From MGBC120314 sp051877855 (GTDB lineage: Bacteria; Bacillota; Clostridia; Lachnospirales; Lachnospiraceae): DNA of 22,534 nt. The notes beneath the pieces were generated by a model. That model had not been told where the DNA came from, did no database searches, and saw nothing but the letters and a program-made list of their open reading frames with translations. The stretch's first letter is position 1; the number at the start of each line of letters is the position of its first letter. A program made the position numbers and the translations under genes. This document shows, one piece after another, positions 7,340 through 14,906 of this stretch. The DNA lies in the NCBI GenBank assembly GCA_051877855.1, contig JBJEJH010000055.1, positions 1 through 22,534 on the forward strand, read 5' to 3'.

Positions 7340-7573
7340 ATGAAAGATGTACAACAAACAGAGTGCCAAATCGAAATAAAAAAGCTTAGAAAAGAAACCG
7401 GAATGAATCGCAAGGAGTTTTGTGAATATTTTCATATCCCATATAGGACTGTGACCGAATGGGAAAGAGGAACTCGCAATGCGCCTGATTATGTCCTTCG
7501 ATTATTAGCTTATTATATCCGAATGGAAAAAATGGTTAAGAGTGAGGAGGATTCAGATGGCGAAGATAGTTAA
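7340..7573 (+). CDS. Small Xre-like helix-turn-helix protein, probable autorepressor
   Basis: A 77-residue protein that is almost wholly one HTH domain: IKKLRKETGMNRKEFCEYF, then HIPYRTVTEWERGTRNAPDYV, with the recognition helix around YRTVTEWERG. This form resembles antitoxin-type and YiaG-like HTH proteins common in Lachnospiraceae toxin-antitoxin-like loci. A strong GGAGG (7326-7330) precedes the ATG. It overlaps the next gene by 17 bases, implying translational coupling. Two matched palindromes at its promoter suggest it represses its own operon. The DNA-binding role is well supported; an antitoxin role is only a possibility. Confidence 0.85.
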   Translation: MKDVQQTECQIEIKKLRKETGMNRKEFCEYFHIPYRTVTEWERGTRNAPDYVLRLLAYYIRMEKMVKSEEDSDGEDS

Positions 7574-8402
7574 AGATACAATTCACGCAAATGGAATTGA
7601 TATTAGTGTTTATTCTGAGGATTTGCAAAATGATTACATTTCGTTGACTGATATCGCAAAAAAAAGAGAAGGCGAATATCCAGGCTATGTTATTCAGAAC
7701 TGGTTACGAAATAAAAGTACGGTAGCGTTTGTTGGTTTGTGGGAATCTATTCATAATCCGAATTTTAATTGTATCGAATTCGATGCAATTAAAAGTGAGG
7801 CTGGTTTAAATAGTTTCGTATTAACCCCCAAAAGATGGGTTGAAACAACAAATGCGATTGGAATTGTAACAAAAGGTGGAAGATATGCTTCGACATACGC
7901 TCATAAAGATATAGCATTTGAGTTTGCATCTTGGATATCGCCGGAATTTAAACTATATATATTTGAAGATTATCAGCGCCTAAAAGAAGGAGAAAATGCT
8001 CGGCTATCTTTAGGATGGAATCTTAATAGGGAGCTTTCTAAACTAAACTATCGAATACATACTGATTCAATTAAAGATAACTTAATCCCTCCAATGCTAA
8101 CGCCTCAACAGATTTCTTATACTTATGCAAGTGAAGCAGACTTGCTTAATACAGTATTATTTGGAAAAACTGCAAAAGAGTGGCGTGAAAGTAATCCTAA
8201 TGAGAAAGGAAATATCCGAGACCAAGCCACTATTTATCAGTTATTGGTGCTTGCTAATATGGAAAGCTATAATGCCATTTTGATGAAGCAGGGAAAAAGT
8301 CAGGCTGAGAGAATGCAGTTATTACATGAATTAGCTGTACAGCAGATGACAACGCTCAGTGGCTTAGAATTAAATAATCTACCGGGAATAGAGAAAAAGT
8401 AG
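7557..8402 (+). CDS. KilA-N domain protein
   Basis: A 281-residue protein. The KilA-N domain is in the first half: ISLTDIAK (about 28-35), WLRNKSTVAFVGLWE, then GGRYASTYAHKDIAFEFA and SWISPEFKLYIFEDYQRLKE (about 107-145), which match the T-x-x-H-x-x-I-A-x-x-x-A-x-W-I-S-P-x-F signature. KilA-N is a DNA-binding domain known from phages, large DNA viruses and bacterial accessory genes. The C-terminal half (about 150-281) is helical with no family I recognise; it carries an LLNTVLFGKTAKEWR stretch. I chose ATG 7557 because GAGGAGG (7544-7550) fits it; ATG 7542 has no site. Base composition is AT-richer than the flanking methyltransferase, suggesting transfer. Function is unknown. Confidence 0.88.
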   Translation: MAKIVKDTIHANGIDISVYSEDLQNDYISLTDIAKKREGEYPGYVIQNWLRNKSTVAFVGLWESIHNPNFNCIEFDAIKSEAGLNSFVLTPKRWVETTNAIGIVTKGGRYASTYAHKDIAFEFASWISPEFKLYIFEDYQRLKEGENARLSLGWNLNRELSKLNYRIHTDSIKDNLIPPMLTPQQISYTYASEADLLNTVLFGKTAKEWRESNPNEKGNIRDQATIYQLLVLANMESYNAILMKQGKSQAERMQLLHELAVQQMTTLSGLELNNLPGIEKK

Positions 8403-8428
8403 ATAAAATCCTCAAATCACGAATAATT

Positions 8429-9016
8429 CTACAGTAAAATATAATGGAATGAACCAAAACGTGTCGTGTCATTGCCATTGTCGTCCGGTAAATGGCTTAA
8501 ACGATATTTTTCAATGTTAGCGTCACGATCGCTTTCAGAAGAAAGGATATCGGTAACATCATTCTTGTAGTGTTCATCATCAAAAAGATGGAATTCATAC
8601 TTAAGTCCTAATCTTGCAAAAATGTGATGTGACAAATCAGCGTAGAAAGGTATGGACTTGGACCAGTTTTTGTTAGTGGCATCATTCGGAGACAAAATGC
8701 CATGGATCTTGGTAACAGGCTGGCCCAAATATTTTAATAAGGCAATAATCATCTCTGTACCATGATGGTAATCTTTATCTTCTCCACCTGCCAGGAAATC
8801 GCAAATTTTCAGCTCGTTCTTGCTAAAAGAAAAGTGAAGCTGTGACACTTCCACACCATTCTCATATTCTACAAAAACCGTAGGATCGATGGGTGAGATA
8901 CCATAGGCATGAACAAAAACACCGGAATCTGTGCATATAGTAACCGGTGGTAAAACATAAGGTGTGTTTGTTTTTGATTTTGGCTGGTCCTTTTTGAAAA
9001 TATCAAGTATGCTCAT
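8429..9016 (-). CDS. Uncharacterised protein, distantly GNAT-like
   Basis: A 195-residue protein I do not recognise. It begins SILDIFKKDQPKSK, a cytoplasmic, polar N-terminus with no signal peptide. The middle (about 85-150) has the rhythm of a GNAT fold: a HGTEMIIALLKYL helix where motif A would be, then a strand IHGILSPNDATN, a helix with SIPFYADLSHHIFARLGLKYEF like the x-FY-x-x-x-GF end of motif B. The acetyl-CoA loop glycines are not clear, so catalysis is doubtful. I use ATG 9016 because AAGGAAG (9024-9030) is seven bases away; a TTG at 9022 is too close to it. It converges with the KilA-N gene and has no visible partner. Confidence 0.6.
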   Translation of the reverse strand: MSILDIFKKDQPKSKTNTPYVLPPVTICTDSGVFVHAYGISPIDPTVFVEYENGVEVSQLHFSFSKNELKICDFLAGGEDKDYHHGTEMIIALLKYLGQPVTKIHGILSPNDATNKNWSKSIPFYADLSHHIFARLGLKYEFHLFDDEHYKNDVTDILSSESDRDANIEKYRLSHLPDDNGNDTTRFGSFHYILL

Positions 9017-9121
9017 TTCCAATCTTCCTTTATACCTAATTGCTATAATTATAAATCAGGTTATGATAAAAATCTACAATAAAATTAGTATGCGGATATG
9101 AAATGTTAATAAAAAATTAAT

Positions 9122-9151
9122 TTGTAAAACACACGGGTTTTATGATAAACT
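9122..9151 (+). promoter_or_regulatory. Probable MarR promoter with overlapping inverted repeat
   Basis: A weak promoter TTGTAA (9122-9127), 18 bases, TAAACT (9146-9151). The inverted repeat TAAAAC (9125-9130) / GTTTTA (9137-9142) with a 6-base gap overlaps the -35 and spacer, a usual place for MarR operators. Autoregulation is inferred. Confidence 0.45.
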
Positions 9152-9205
9152 AATTTAAAATTAAAGTATTTTTCCGGGAGTATTTTTCATAGGAGTATTT
9201 ATACA

Positions 9206-9637
9206 ATGGATGAAAGATTGGAAATTGGATTAAAAGGTAGTGAATTTAAAAGAGCCTTGGAGGAGCAGTTTGAGTCCGTCAAAAAAGAGTTTGATTTGAA
9301 AAAAGTTGATATTGAGGTGTTATATTACCTTTCGGATTGTGATTGCGACAACACCCCAACAGATATATATAAGAGATTAAAATTAAACCGCGGACATGTG
9401 TCACAGGCCATCGATGATCTTGTGAAAAGGGGGTATATCATAGCAATGTCCGATGCCAAAGACCGAAGGTCCGTGCACTATGTGGTTACATCCTACGCAA
9501 AGCCTCTGGTTCATAAAATTGCTGTCTTAAGAGAAGAATTAGACCATAAGATCTTTGATGGAATAACAGAACAGGAAATTGCAGTATATAAGAAAGTGAC
9601 TTACAAAATATTGCAGAATATTGATACTTTAAGGTGA
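9206..9637 (+). CDS. MarR-type transcriptional regulator
   Basis: A 143-residue winged-helix protein. The core is VDIEVLYYLSDCDCDNTPTD, then LKLNRGHVSQAIDDLVKRGYI (recognition helix) and the wing MSDAKDRRSVHYVVTS, with the D-x-R-D/S-R-R motif typical of MarR wings (here DAKDRRSVHY). Flanking helices would form the dimer. Two cysteines in DCDCD near residue 50 are notable, since several MarR proteins sense oxidants through cysteine; this is speculative. Start ATG has AGGAG nine to ten bases upstream. It leads a probable three-gene unit with a second regulator and citrate synthase. Ligand unknown. Confidence 0.88.
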   Translation: MDERLEIGLKGSEFKRALEEQFESVKKEFDLKKVDIEVLYYLSDCDCDNTPTDIYKRLKLNRGHVSQAIDDLVKRGYIIAMSDAKDRRSVHYVVTSYAKPLVHKIAVLREELDHKIFDGITEQEIAVYKKVTYKILQNIDTLR

Positions 9638-9680
9638 AAAATTTACTTTCCCGATACAAAAAAGAAAAGGAGAGGAAAAA

Positions 9681-10172
9681 ATGGGCGAGAATAAATCAGA
9701 ATTTTTGAAACTTGGAAACGAATTCATAACCAGAAGATACCTGTTTAATAAGGCAGAGATTGGTAAGGTGCTCAGTGCGCAGGATTATATCGCAATGCAT
9801 TTTATTGCGGAGTTGAATACGGATGAAAATATATATGGGGGAAAGGCTTATCTTAGTGATATTTCCGAAAAGATGCAGCTGACAATCCGGCAGACTTCAC
9901 GCCTGGCCAGTGGACTTAAGGAACGCGGACTGGTGAAATGGTCCCATGACGGAGATGGAAGCGATGGTACTTATGTTATGATCACACAGGAGGGTAAAAA
10001 TCTACTGAATCAGCAGGAGAGTATTGTCCGGGAGTACTATGGACGGGTGATCGAGAAGTATGGCAAGGATAATCTGATTCAATTGCTCAATCTTATGAAA
10101 CAGCTTGAGACGGTTATGGGCAGTGAACTTGAGGAAATGGAGGATATATCACATGATGCAGAAACTGAATGA
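9681..10172 (+). CDS. Second MarR-like winged-helix regulator
   Basis: A 163-residue protein of MarR-like architecture but clearly different in sequence from its neighbour. The DNA-binding core is YLSDISEKMQLTIRQTSRLA, SGLKERGLVKWSHDG, then a wing ending TYVMITQEGKNLL. A long acidic C-terminal helix (to LEEMEDISHDAETE) follows. AAGGAGAGG precedes the ATG. The gap to the first regulator is 43 bases with no promoter or terminator seen, and it overlaps the citrate synthase start by 20 bases. That coupling suggests it helps regulate citrate synthase; the signal is unknown. Confidence 0.82.
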   Translation: MGENKSEFLKLGNEFITRRYLFNKAEIGKVLSAQDYIAMHFIAELNTDENIYGGKAYLSDISEKMQLTIRQTSRLASGLKERGLVKWSHDGDGSDGTYVMITQEGKNLLNQQESIVREYYGRVIEKYGKDNLIQLLNLMKQLETVMGSELEEMEDISHDAETE

Positions 10173-11481
10173 TTACGCGGAGAACATGCAGAATGTCTGC
10201 AGAAAAAATGATAGTATATCGCCGCGTCTGTATGACGAATATGGAGTCAATCTTGGACTTCGGGACGAAAATGGAAATGGCGTCCTCACCGGGCTTACGA
10301 ATATTTCAAAAATCACGTCATCCAAGATTGTTAATGGTAAGAAAGTATCGGATGAAGGTAAATTGTGGTATCGGGGATACAGGGTACAGGATTTAATTAA
10401 CGGGATTCCACAGGATAAAATGGGGTTTGAAAGAATCGCATATCTTCTTTTGATGGGACAGCTGCCGGATGACAAGGAAGAGAAAGAATTTGCTGAGCTT
10501 ATCGGAGAGTGCAGGACTTTGCCTACTAATTTTACCAGAGATGTTATTATGAAGGCACCTACGGAAGATATTATGAACTCTATGACCAGAAGTATTCTGA
10601 CATTGGCTTCCTATGACCCACGGGCGAAGGATACGAGCATATCCAATGTACTCAGGCAGAGTATTCAGCTTATTAGTGAATTTCCGCTGTTGGCAGTGTA
10701 TGGATACAATGCCTACAATCATTATGAGAAAGATGAAAGTATGTATATCCATCATTCGGACAAGAATCTTTCGACAGCAGAGAATTTCTTAAGACTATTG
10801 CGTCCGGATAAGCAGTTTACACAGACCGAAGCGAAGGTACTGGATACTGCGTTGATTTTACACATGGAGCATGGTGGTGGAAATAATTCTACATTTACAA
10901 CAAGGGTGGTATCTTCCTCCGGATCGGACACCTATTCTACCATTGCCGCAGCCATGTCTTCACTGAAAGGGCCTAAGCATGGTGGCGCCAACATTAAGGT
11001 TATGGAGATGATGGCAGATATCAGAGAGAAGGTACGGGATTATGAGGATAAGGATGAAATAAAAGCATATTTATCCAGAATTGTCGATAAAGAGGCGTTT
11101 GATGGGAAAGGTCTGATTTATGGAATGGGTCATGCCATTTATTCCTTATCGGATCCAAGAGAAAAAGTGTTCAAAGAATATGTGGAGAAACTTGCGGCAG
11201 AAAAGGGAAGACAGAAGGATATGACACTTTATCGAAATATTGAGGAAATTGCGCCGGTGGTTATTGCAGAGAAGAGAAAAATCTATAAAGGGGTTAGTCC
11301 TAACATTGATTTTTACAGCGGATTTGTATATGAAATGCTGGGAATCCCGCAGGAGCTTTACACCGCTATGTTTGCAATTGCAAGAATTGTGGGATGGAGT
11401 GCGCATCGTATTGAAGAACTTATCTGTACCAATAAAATTATCCGACCGGCGTATATGAGTGTTATGGAAGAGAAAAGATAA
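10153..11481 (+). CDS. gltA: Citrate synthase
   Basis: A 442-residue enzyme that condenses oxaloacetate and acetyl-CoA to citrate, first step of the oxidative branch to 2-oxoglutarate and glutamate. The three catalytic residues are in place: His in PKHGGANIKVMEMM, His in GMGHAIYSLSDPREKV and Asp in NIDFYSGFVYEMLGIP. WSAHRIEELICTNKIIRPAYMSV ends the protein as in other citrate synthases. I start at ATG 10153 because GGAGG (10139-10143) is nine bases before it; an in-frame ATG at 10105 lies inside the regulator gene without a site. The gene has no promoter of its own in view, so expression depends on the MarR unit. In fermenters it mainly serves glutamate synthesis. Confidence 0.95.
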   Translation: MMQKLNDYAENMQNVCRKNDSISPRLYDEYGVNLGLRDENGNGVLTGLTNISKITSSKIVNGKKVSDEGKLWYRGYRVQDLINGIPQDKMGFERIAYLLLMGQLPDDKEEKEFAELIGECRTLPTNFTRDVIMKAPTEDIMNSMTRSILTLASYDPRAKDTSISNVLRQSIQLISEFPLLAVYGYNAYNHYEKDESMYIHHSDKNLSTAENFLRLLRPDKQFTQTEAKVLDTALILHMEHGGGNNSTFTTRVVSSSGSDTYSTIAAAMSSLKGPKHGGANIKVMEMMADIREKVRDYEDKDEIKAYLSRIVDKEAFDGKGLIYGMGHAIYSLSDPREKVFKEYVEKLAAEKGRQKDMTLYRNIEEIAPVVIAEKRKIYKGVSPNIDFYSGFVYEMLGIPQELYTAMFAIARIVGWSAHRIEELICTNKIIRPAYMSVMEEKR

Positions 11482-11487
11482 AAGTAC

Positions 11488-11516
11488 TTGACAATATATA
11501 ATAAACCGTGTATATT
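11488..11516 (+). promoter_or_regulatory. Promoter of the PerR operon
   Basis: Perfect TTGACA (11488-11493), 17-base spacer, TATATT (11511-11516), starting seven bases after the citrate synthase stop. No terminator separates the two units, so some readthrough from citrate synthase is likely. Confidence 0.85.
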
Positions 11517-11522
11517 AATATC

Positions 11523-11535
11523 AGTAATTATTACT
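11523..11535 (+). promoter_or_regulatory. Candidate PerR/Fur operator at the transcription start
   Basis: AGTAAT-T-ATTACT is a perfect 6-1-6 palindrome whose TAAT-N-ATTA core matches the centre of the Fur/PerR box. It lies where transcription from the promoter at 11488-11516 would start, so binding would block initiation. It argues for autoregulation by the encoded PerR-type protein. Confidence 0.65.
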
Positions 11536-11553
11536 ATTATTGAAAGGGCGGTC

Positions 11554-11943
11554 ATGATTAAATATTCACGTCAAAGAGAAGCGATATTAACAAATTTACA
11601 GAGCCGAAGAGATCATCCTACAGCGGATATGGTCTATGAAAGTGTTCGTGTACTTCAACCGAATATTAGTCTTGGAACTGTTTATAGAAATTTGTCCATG
11701 TTAGCGGACAATCAACAGATTTTAAGAATATCTACGGGAATAGGACCGGATCATTTTGATGGATTTACGAGGCCCCATAATCATTTTATCTGCAAAAGTT
11801 GCGGGAATGTTATTGATATGGAGTATTCGGCCCGGGAGAACATCGTTGAAAATGCGTCGAAGACATTTGACGGACAGATTGATGAATATGAATTGCAGTT
11901 CTATGGGAAGTGCAAAGATTGTCTTTCAAGGATAACTAATTAA
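11554..11943 (+). CDS. perR: Fur-family regulator, PerR type
   Basis: A 129-residue metal-dependent repressor. HPTADMVYESV, ISLGTVYRNLSMLADNQQIL is the winged helix; GPDHFDGFTRPHNHFICKSCGNVIDME carries the regulatory metal ligands, and two CxxC pairs (CKSC, CKDC) form the structural Zn site. The Asp in HFDGF/VIDME, with the early His, fits the PerR pattern, in which Fe-bound His oxidises on peroxide exposure. Adjacency to reverse rubrerythrin supports PerR over Fur or Zur, though the subtype is not proven. Start ATG 11554 follows GAAAGGGCGG; the upstream ATG 11488 is inside the promoter. It is shorter at the N-terminus than B. subtilis PerR (about 145 residues). Confidence 0.85.
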   Translation: MIKYSRQREAILTNLQSRRDHPTADMVYESVRVLQPNISLGTVYRNLSMLADNQQILRISTGIGPDHFDGFTRPHNHFICKSCGNVIDMEYSARENIVENASKTFDGQIDEYELQFYGKCKDCLSRITN

Positions 11944-11962
11944 TATTAAGGAGGATTTTGTT

Positions 11963-12553
11963 ATGGCAAAATGGGTATGTCCGGTATGTGGTTATGTACA
12001 TGAGGGAGATGAGGCACCTGCAGAGTGTCCGGTATGTCATGTAAGCGGAGAGAAGTTCAATAAGGTAGAGGGTGAACTTACACTTGCTGCAGAGCATGAG
12101 TTTGGCGTTTACGCTACAACAGTAAAGAATAATAGTGAAATCAGTGAAGAGGATAAGAAGTTTATTTTCGAACAGCTTAAGGCTAATTTCGAGGGTGAGT
12201 GTTCAGAAGTTGGTATGTATCTGTGTATGGCAAGAGTTGCTCATCGTGAGGGATATCCTGAGATCGGATTGTACTGGGAGAAGGCAGCCTACGAAGAGGC
12301 AGAACATGCAGCAAAGTTTGCAGAAATGTTAGGTTCTGAATTAGAAGGTAAGATGACGGACTCAACCAAGAAAAACCTTGCATGGAGAGTGGACTGTGAG
12401 TTTGGTGCAACTGCAGGTAAGGTGGATCTTGCTAAGTGTGCGAAGAAGAATAACCTTGATGCAATCCATGACACAGTTCATGAGATGGCTAGAGATGAGG
12501 CTAGACACGGTAAGGCATTAAAGGGCTTATTAGAAAGATATTTCGGAGCATAA
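11963..12553 (+). CDS. Reverse rubrerythrin (rubredoxin domain first)
   Basis: A 196-residue peroxide reductase. The rubredoxin domain is N-terminal: CPVCGYVHEG (Cys6, Cys9) and CPVC (Cys22, Cys25). A ferritin-like di-iron domain follows (about 60-196), with FEGECSEVGMY, EEAEHAAKF and MARDEARHGKAL supplying the E-x-x-H ligands. This order is the opposite of classical rubrerythrin and matches clostridial reverse rubrerythrins (rubperoxin), which use NADH through rubredoxin-type reductases to reduce H2O2 to water and also reduce O2. AAGGAGG precedes the ATG, 19 bases after the perR stop, so the two are co-transcribed and PerR-controlled. No reductase gene lies next to it. Confidence 0.95.
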   Translation: MAKWVCPVCGYVHEGDEAPAECPVCHVSGEKFNKVEGELTLAAEHEFGVYATTVKNNSEISEEDKKFIFEQLKANFEGECSEVGMYLCMARVAHREGYPEIGLYWEKAAYEEAEHAAKFAEMLGSELEGKMTDSTKKNLAWRVDCEFGATAGKVDLAKCAKKNNLDAIHDTVHEMARDEARHGKALKGLLERYFGA

Positions 12554-12559
12554 ATCGAT

Positions 12560-13459
12560 ATGAATATTCTGGTGCTTGGCGGAAGCTATTTTCTGGGAAA
12601 ACATTTTGTTCATATGGCGGTGAAGGAGCATAATGTCACGGTGTTTAACCGTGGCAATCAACCACTGAATCTTTCGCAGGTGTGGGAAATTGTGGGTGAT
12701 CGACATGATTGCGATGCACTTTCTAATCTGAGAAAGCATCATTTTGATGTGGTGGTGGATTTCTGTGCCTATCATAAGGGCGATATTGCATCGGTTTTTG
12801 AAGCACTGGAAGGAAAGTTTATTCAATATGTATATGTAAGTACCTGCGATGTCTATGAACGTGGTTTGAACAGGTTGTTGGGTGAAGATGCACCTTTTGA
12901 ACGACGGGAATTTGGCGGTGAAGCAGGTGCTTACATTACAGGTAAAGTGATGCTGGAGGAAGAATTGCAGAAGTGTGCCATTGAGGCTAATGTGGCATAT
13001 ACTTCAATTCGTCCGGCATTTATTTATGGTCCGGGTAATTATGCTCCGAGGGAGGGGATGTATTACCAGTGGATACAGAGGGCAGGGAAGATCCTTCACC
13101 CGACGGACGCTACCGGAGAATTCCAGATGGTCTATGTAGAGGATGTTGCCAGAGCCATTCTTCATTCGATGGGAAATCAAAGCACCTACCAACAGGCATA
13201 TAATCTGGCACCATTATCCATGGAGACCTATGAGACCTTTGCAAAGGCTTTGGGTCAAAGTGTAGATATTCCCTTTGAGAGGGTCCCGATAACCGTTGCT
13301 GAGGTTAATGAGAAGAATATTCCGCTGCCATTCCCCCTCACCAGGGAGGAGTCCAATTGGTATGACGGAAGAAAGGCACTGTGCCTCATTGATCAATATA
13401 CGAATCTTGTAGATGGACTGAAAAAATGTGTTGAAATATCGTTCAATCAAGAAGTATAA
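12560..13459 (+). CDS. NAD-dependent epimerase/dehydratase (extended SDR)
   Basis: A 299-residue cytoplasmic Rossmann protein. The N-terminus MNILVLGGSYFLGKHF is a G-x-x-G-x-x-G NAD(P)-binding loop, followed by VFNRGNQPLN. The active-site pair Y-x-x-x-K is probably YITGK within GAYITGKVMLEEEL, with Ser/Thr in YVSTCDVY. IRPAFIYGPGNYAPREG is the usual epimerase substrate region. Sugar-nucleotide or related substrate cannot be named. It begins six bases after the rubrerythrin stop, with its GGAG site inside the end of that gene, so it is the third gene of the PerR operon and must share its regulation. An intrinsic terminator follows. Confidence 0.88.
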   Translation: MNILVLGGSYFLGKHFVHMAVKEHNVTVFNRGNQPLNLSQVWEIVGDRHDCDALSNLRKHHFDVVVDFCAYHKGDIASVFEALEGKFIQYVYVSTCDVYERGLNRLLGEDAPFERREFGGEAGAYITGKVMLEEELQKCAIEANVAYTSIRPAFIYGPGNYAPREGMYYQWIQRAGKILHPTDATGEFQMVYVEDVARAILHSMGNQSTYQQAYNLAPLSMETYETFAKALGQSVDIPFERVPITVAEVNEKNIPLPFPLTREESNWYDGRKALCLIDQYTNLVDGLKKCVEISFNQEV

Positions 13460-13473
13460 GTTATGAAGATAAG

Positions 13474-13513
13474 AGAAATCCGGCGGAAAATATTTTGTCG
13501 GGTTTCTTTTTTA
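13474..13513 (+). terminator. Intrinsic terminator of the PerR operon
   Basis: AGAAATCCG (about 13474-13482) pairs with CGGGTTTCT (13499-13507) with one G-T wobble, then TTTTTTA. The loop holds an inner AAAATATTTT palindrome. Confidence 0.85.
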
Positions 13514-13608
13514 TTGCTGAAATTCCTTGTTTGGAATATACTTAATAAATAGGATGAATATTCGTCGGGATAAAAGTCCGAAAGAGAAAAGAATGAGGTA
13601 TGGATAGA

Positions 13609-14904
13609 ATGTTTGAGTTTAAATTACAGTTGGGATGTTTGATTATTCTTACATATTTTATTGTGACATATACCAAGGATACCTTAAATCACAGAGTATC
13701 CTGCAGTCCTATTTTTGCTGCATTGCTCGCAGTTACATCATGGGCAGTTATCTTTGATGGCATCACGGCGTGGACCGTCAATCATGCAGATATGGTATCG
13801 GACGGCGTCAATCTGTTATTTCATGGATTATTTTTTGTTTTTATGGATCTGGTTACCATACTGTTGTTTGTTTATATGGTGAATCAGATGGTGGGAATTC
13901 GTACCGGGAAGATGCTTGGAATTATGCTTTTGCCCGGAATTCTCTCCATTGGGATCATATTATTCTTTCTGGATCAGCTTTATTATGTTCAGGGAAATAC
14001 CACCAACTACTCCATGGGAGTGTCGGTGATTGCCTGTTATATATCACTTTTTGCCCATTTTTTCGTTATCTTTGCATTGATTGTAGTCAAACATCGGACC
14101 ATTGAAAAACGTAAGATCCTGACCATCGTAATGTTCATGATCCTGATTGGTTGTATTCTTATGTGTCAGGTTCTGTTTCCGGAAATATTGTTCACAAGTG
14201 TTGTTCCTGTACTTTTGGTGATTGGAATCTATATTAGTTTTGAGAATCCATCCTTAAGGCGTTTGCAACAATACAATGAGGATATGGTAACAGGATTTGC
14301 GACATTGGTTGAAAATCGTGATGACAGTACCGGGGGGCATATTCAAAGAACTAAGGGCTACGTCCGGATCCTTATGGAGGAGATGAAAAAGAGTGCCCGA
14401 TATGACAAGATTCTCACCAGGGATTATTATAAAAATGTCATCAATGCGGCCCCGATGCACGATATCGGAAAAATATCCACTCCGGATTATATCCTGCAGA
14501 AACCCGGAAAGCTGGAGCCGGAGGAATATGAAATAATGAAACAACATGCAGCAATCGGTGGGGATATTATTAAGAAGACTTTCGCGGATCTGGATGATCC
14601 GGAGTACCAGCAGATTGCCTATGAGGTTGCACGGTTCCATCATGAAAAATGGAACGGCAAGGGTTACCCTGAAGGAATAAGCGGTGAGGACATTCCGCTT
14701 CATGCGAGGATTATGGCCATTGCGGATGTGTTTGATGCGGTGTCAGCCAAGCGGTGTTATCGTGATGCAATGCCGGTTGATAAGTGTTTTAAGATCATTG
14801 AAGAGGGTGCCGGTGTGGATTTTGATCCGGAACTGGCGAGATTATTTGTAAATGCCCGGGAAACGATACTAAGTTATTACGAGAAAGAAAAGGATTGTGA
14901 TTGA
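13609..14904 (+). CDS. Membrane-bound HD-GYP protein, predicted c-di-GMP phosphodiesterase
   Basis: A 431-residue protein. The first half (to about 215) holds about seven hydrophobic helices with no family I can name, placing the sensor in the membrane. The second half is an HD-GYP domain: DDSTGGHIQRTKGY, the metal-binding MHDIGK, EIMKQHAAIGGDII, FHHEKWNGKGYPEGI (the GYP motif) and IADVFDAVSAKRCYR, all intact. The family hydrolyses c-di-GMP, usually to GMP. GAGG at 13595-13598 favours ATG 13609 over ATG 13600, which is only one base from it. The stop overlaps or abuts the patatin-like gene, so the two form an operon. Upstream is a possible weak promoter TTGTTT-17-TAGGAT. Confidence 0.9.
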   Translation: MFEFKLQLGCLIILTYFIVTYTKDTLNHRVSCSPIFAALLAVTSWAVIFDGITAWTVNHADMVSDGVNLLFHGLFFVFMDLVTILLFVYMVNQMVGIRTGKMLGIMLLPGILSIGIILFFLDQLYYVQGNTTNYSMGVSVIACYISLFAHFFVIFALIVVKHRTIEKRKILTIVMFMILIGCILMCQVLFPEILFTSVVPVLLVIGIYISFENPSLRRLQQYNEDMVTGFATLVENRDDSTGGHIQRTKGYVRILMEEMKKSARYDKILTRDYYKNVINAAPMHDIGKISTPDYILQKPGKLEPEEYEIMKQHAAIGGDIIKKTFADLDDPEYQQIAYEVARFHHEKWNGKGYPEGISGEDIPLHARIMAIADVFDAVSAKRCYRDAMPVDKCFKIIEEGAGVDFDPELARLFVNARETILSYYEKEKDCD

Positions 14905-14906
14905 TT

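Noticed and set aside
7223..7435. Small minus-strand frame across the HTH promoter
   Set aside because: It crosses the operators and HTH start and has no ribosome-binding site; its Cys/Tyr repeats are the translation of the two operator repeats.
11146..11406. Minus-strand frame inside citrate synthase
   Set aside because: Antisense to the conserved active-site region; no start signal.
13540..13580. SigD/sigma-28 flagellar promoter for the HD-GYP gene (TAAA...GGATAA)
   Set aside because: The -10 element matches only its last five bases and the spacing is 16 instead of 15; no flagellar genes are present.
14254..14703. 149-residue open frame on the minus strand inside the HD-GYP gene
   Set aside because: Antisense to a conserved catalytic domain and without any start signal.
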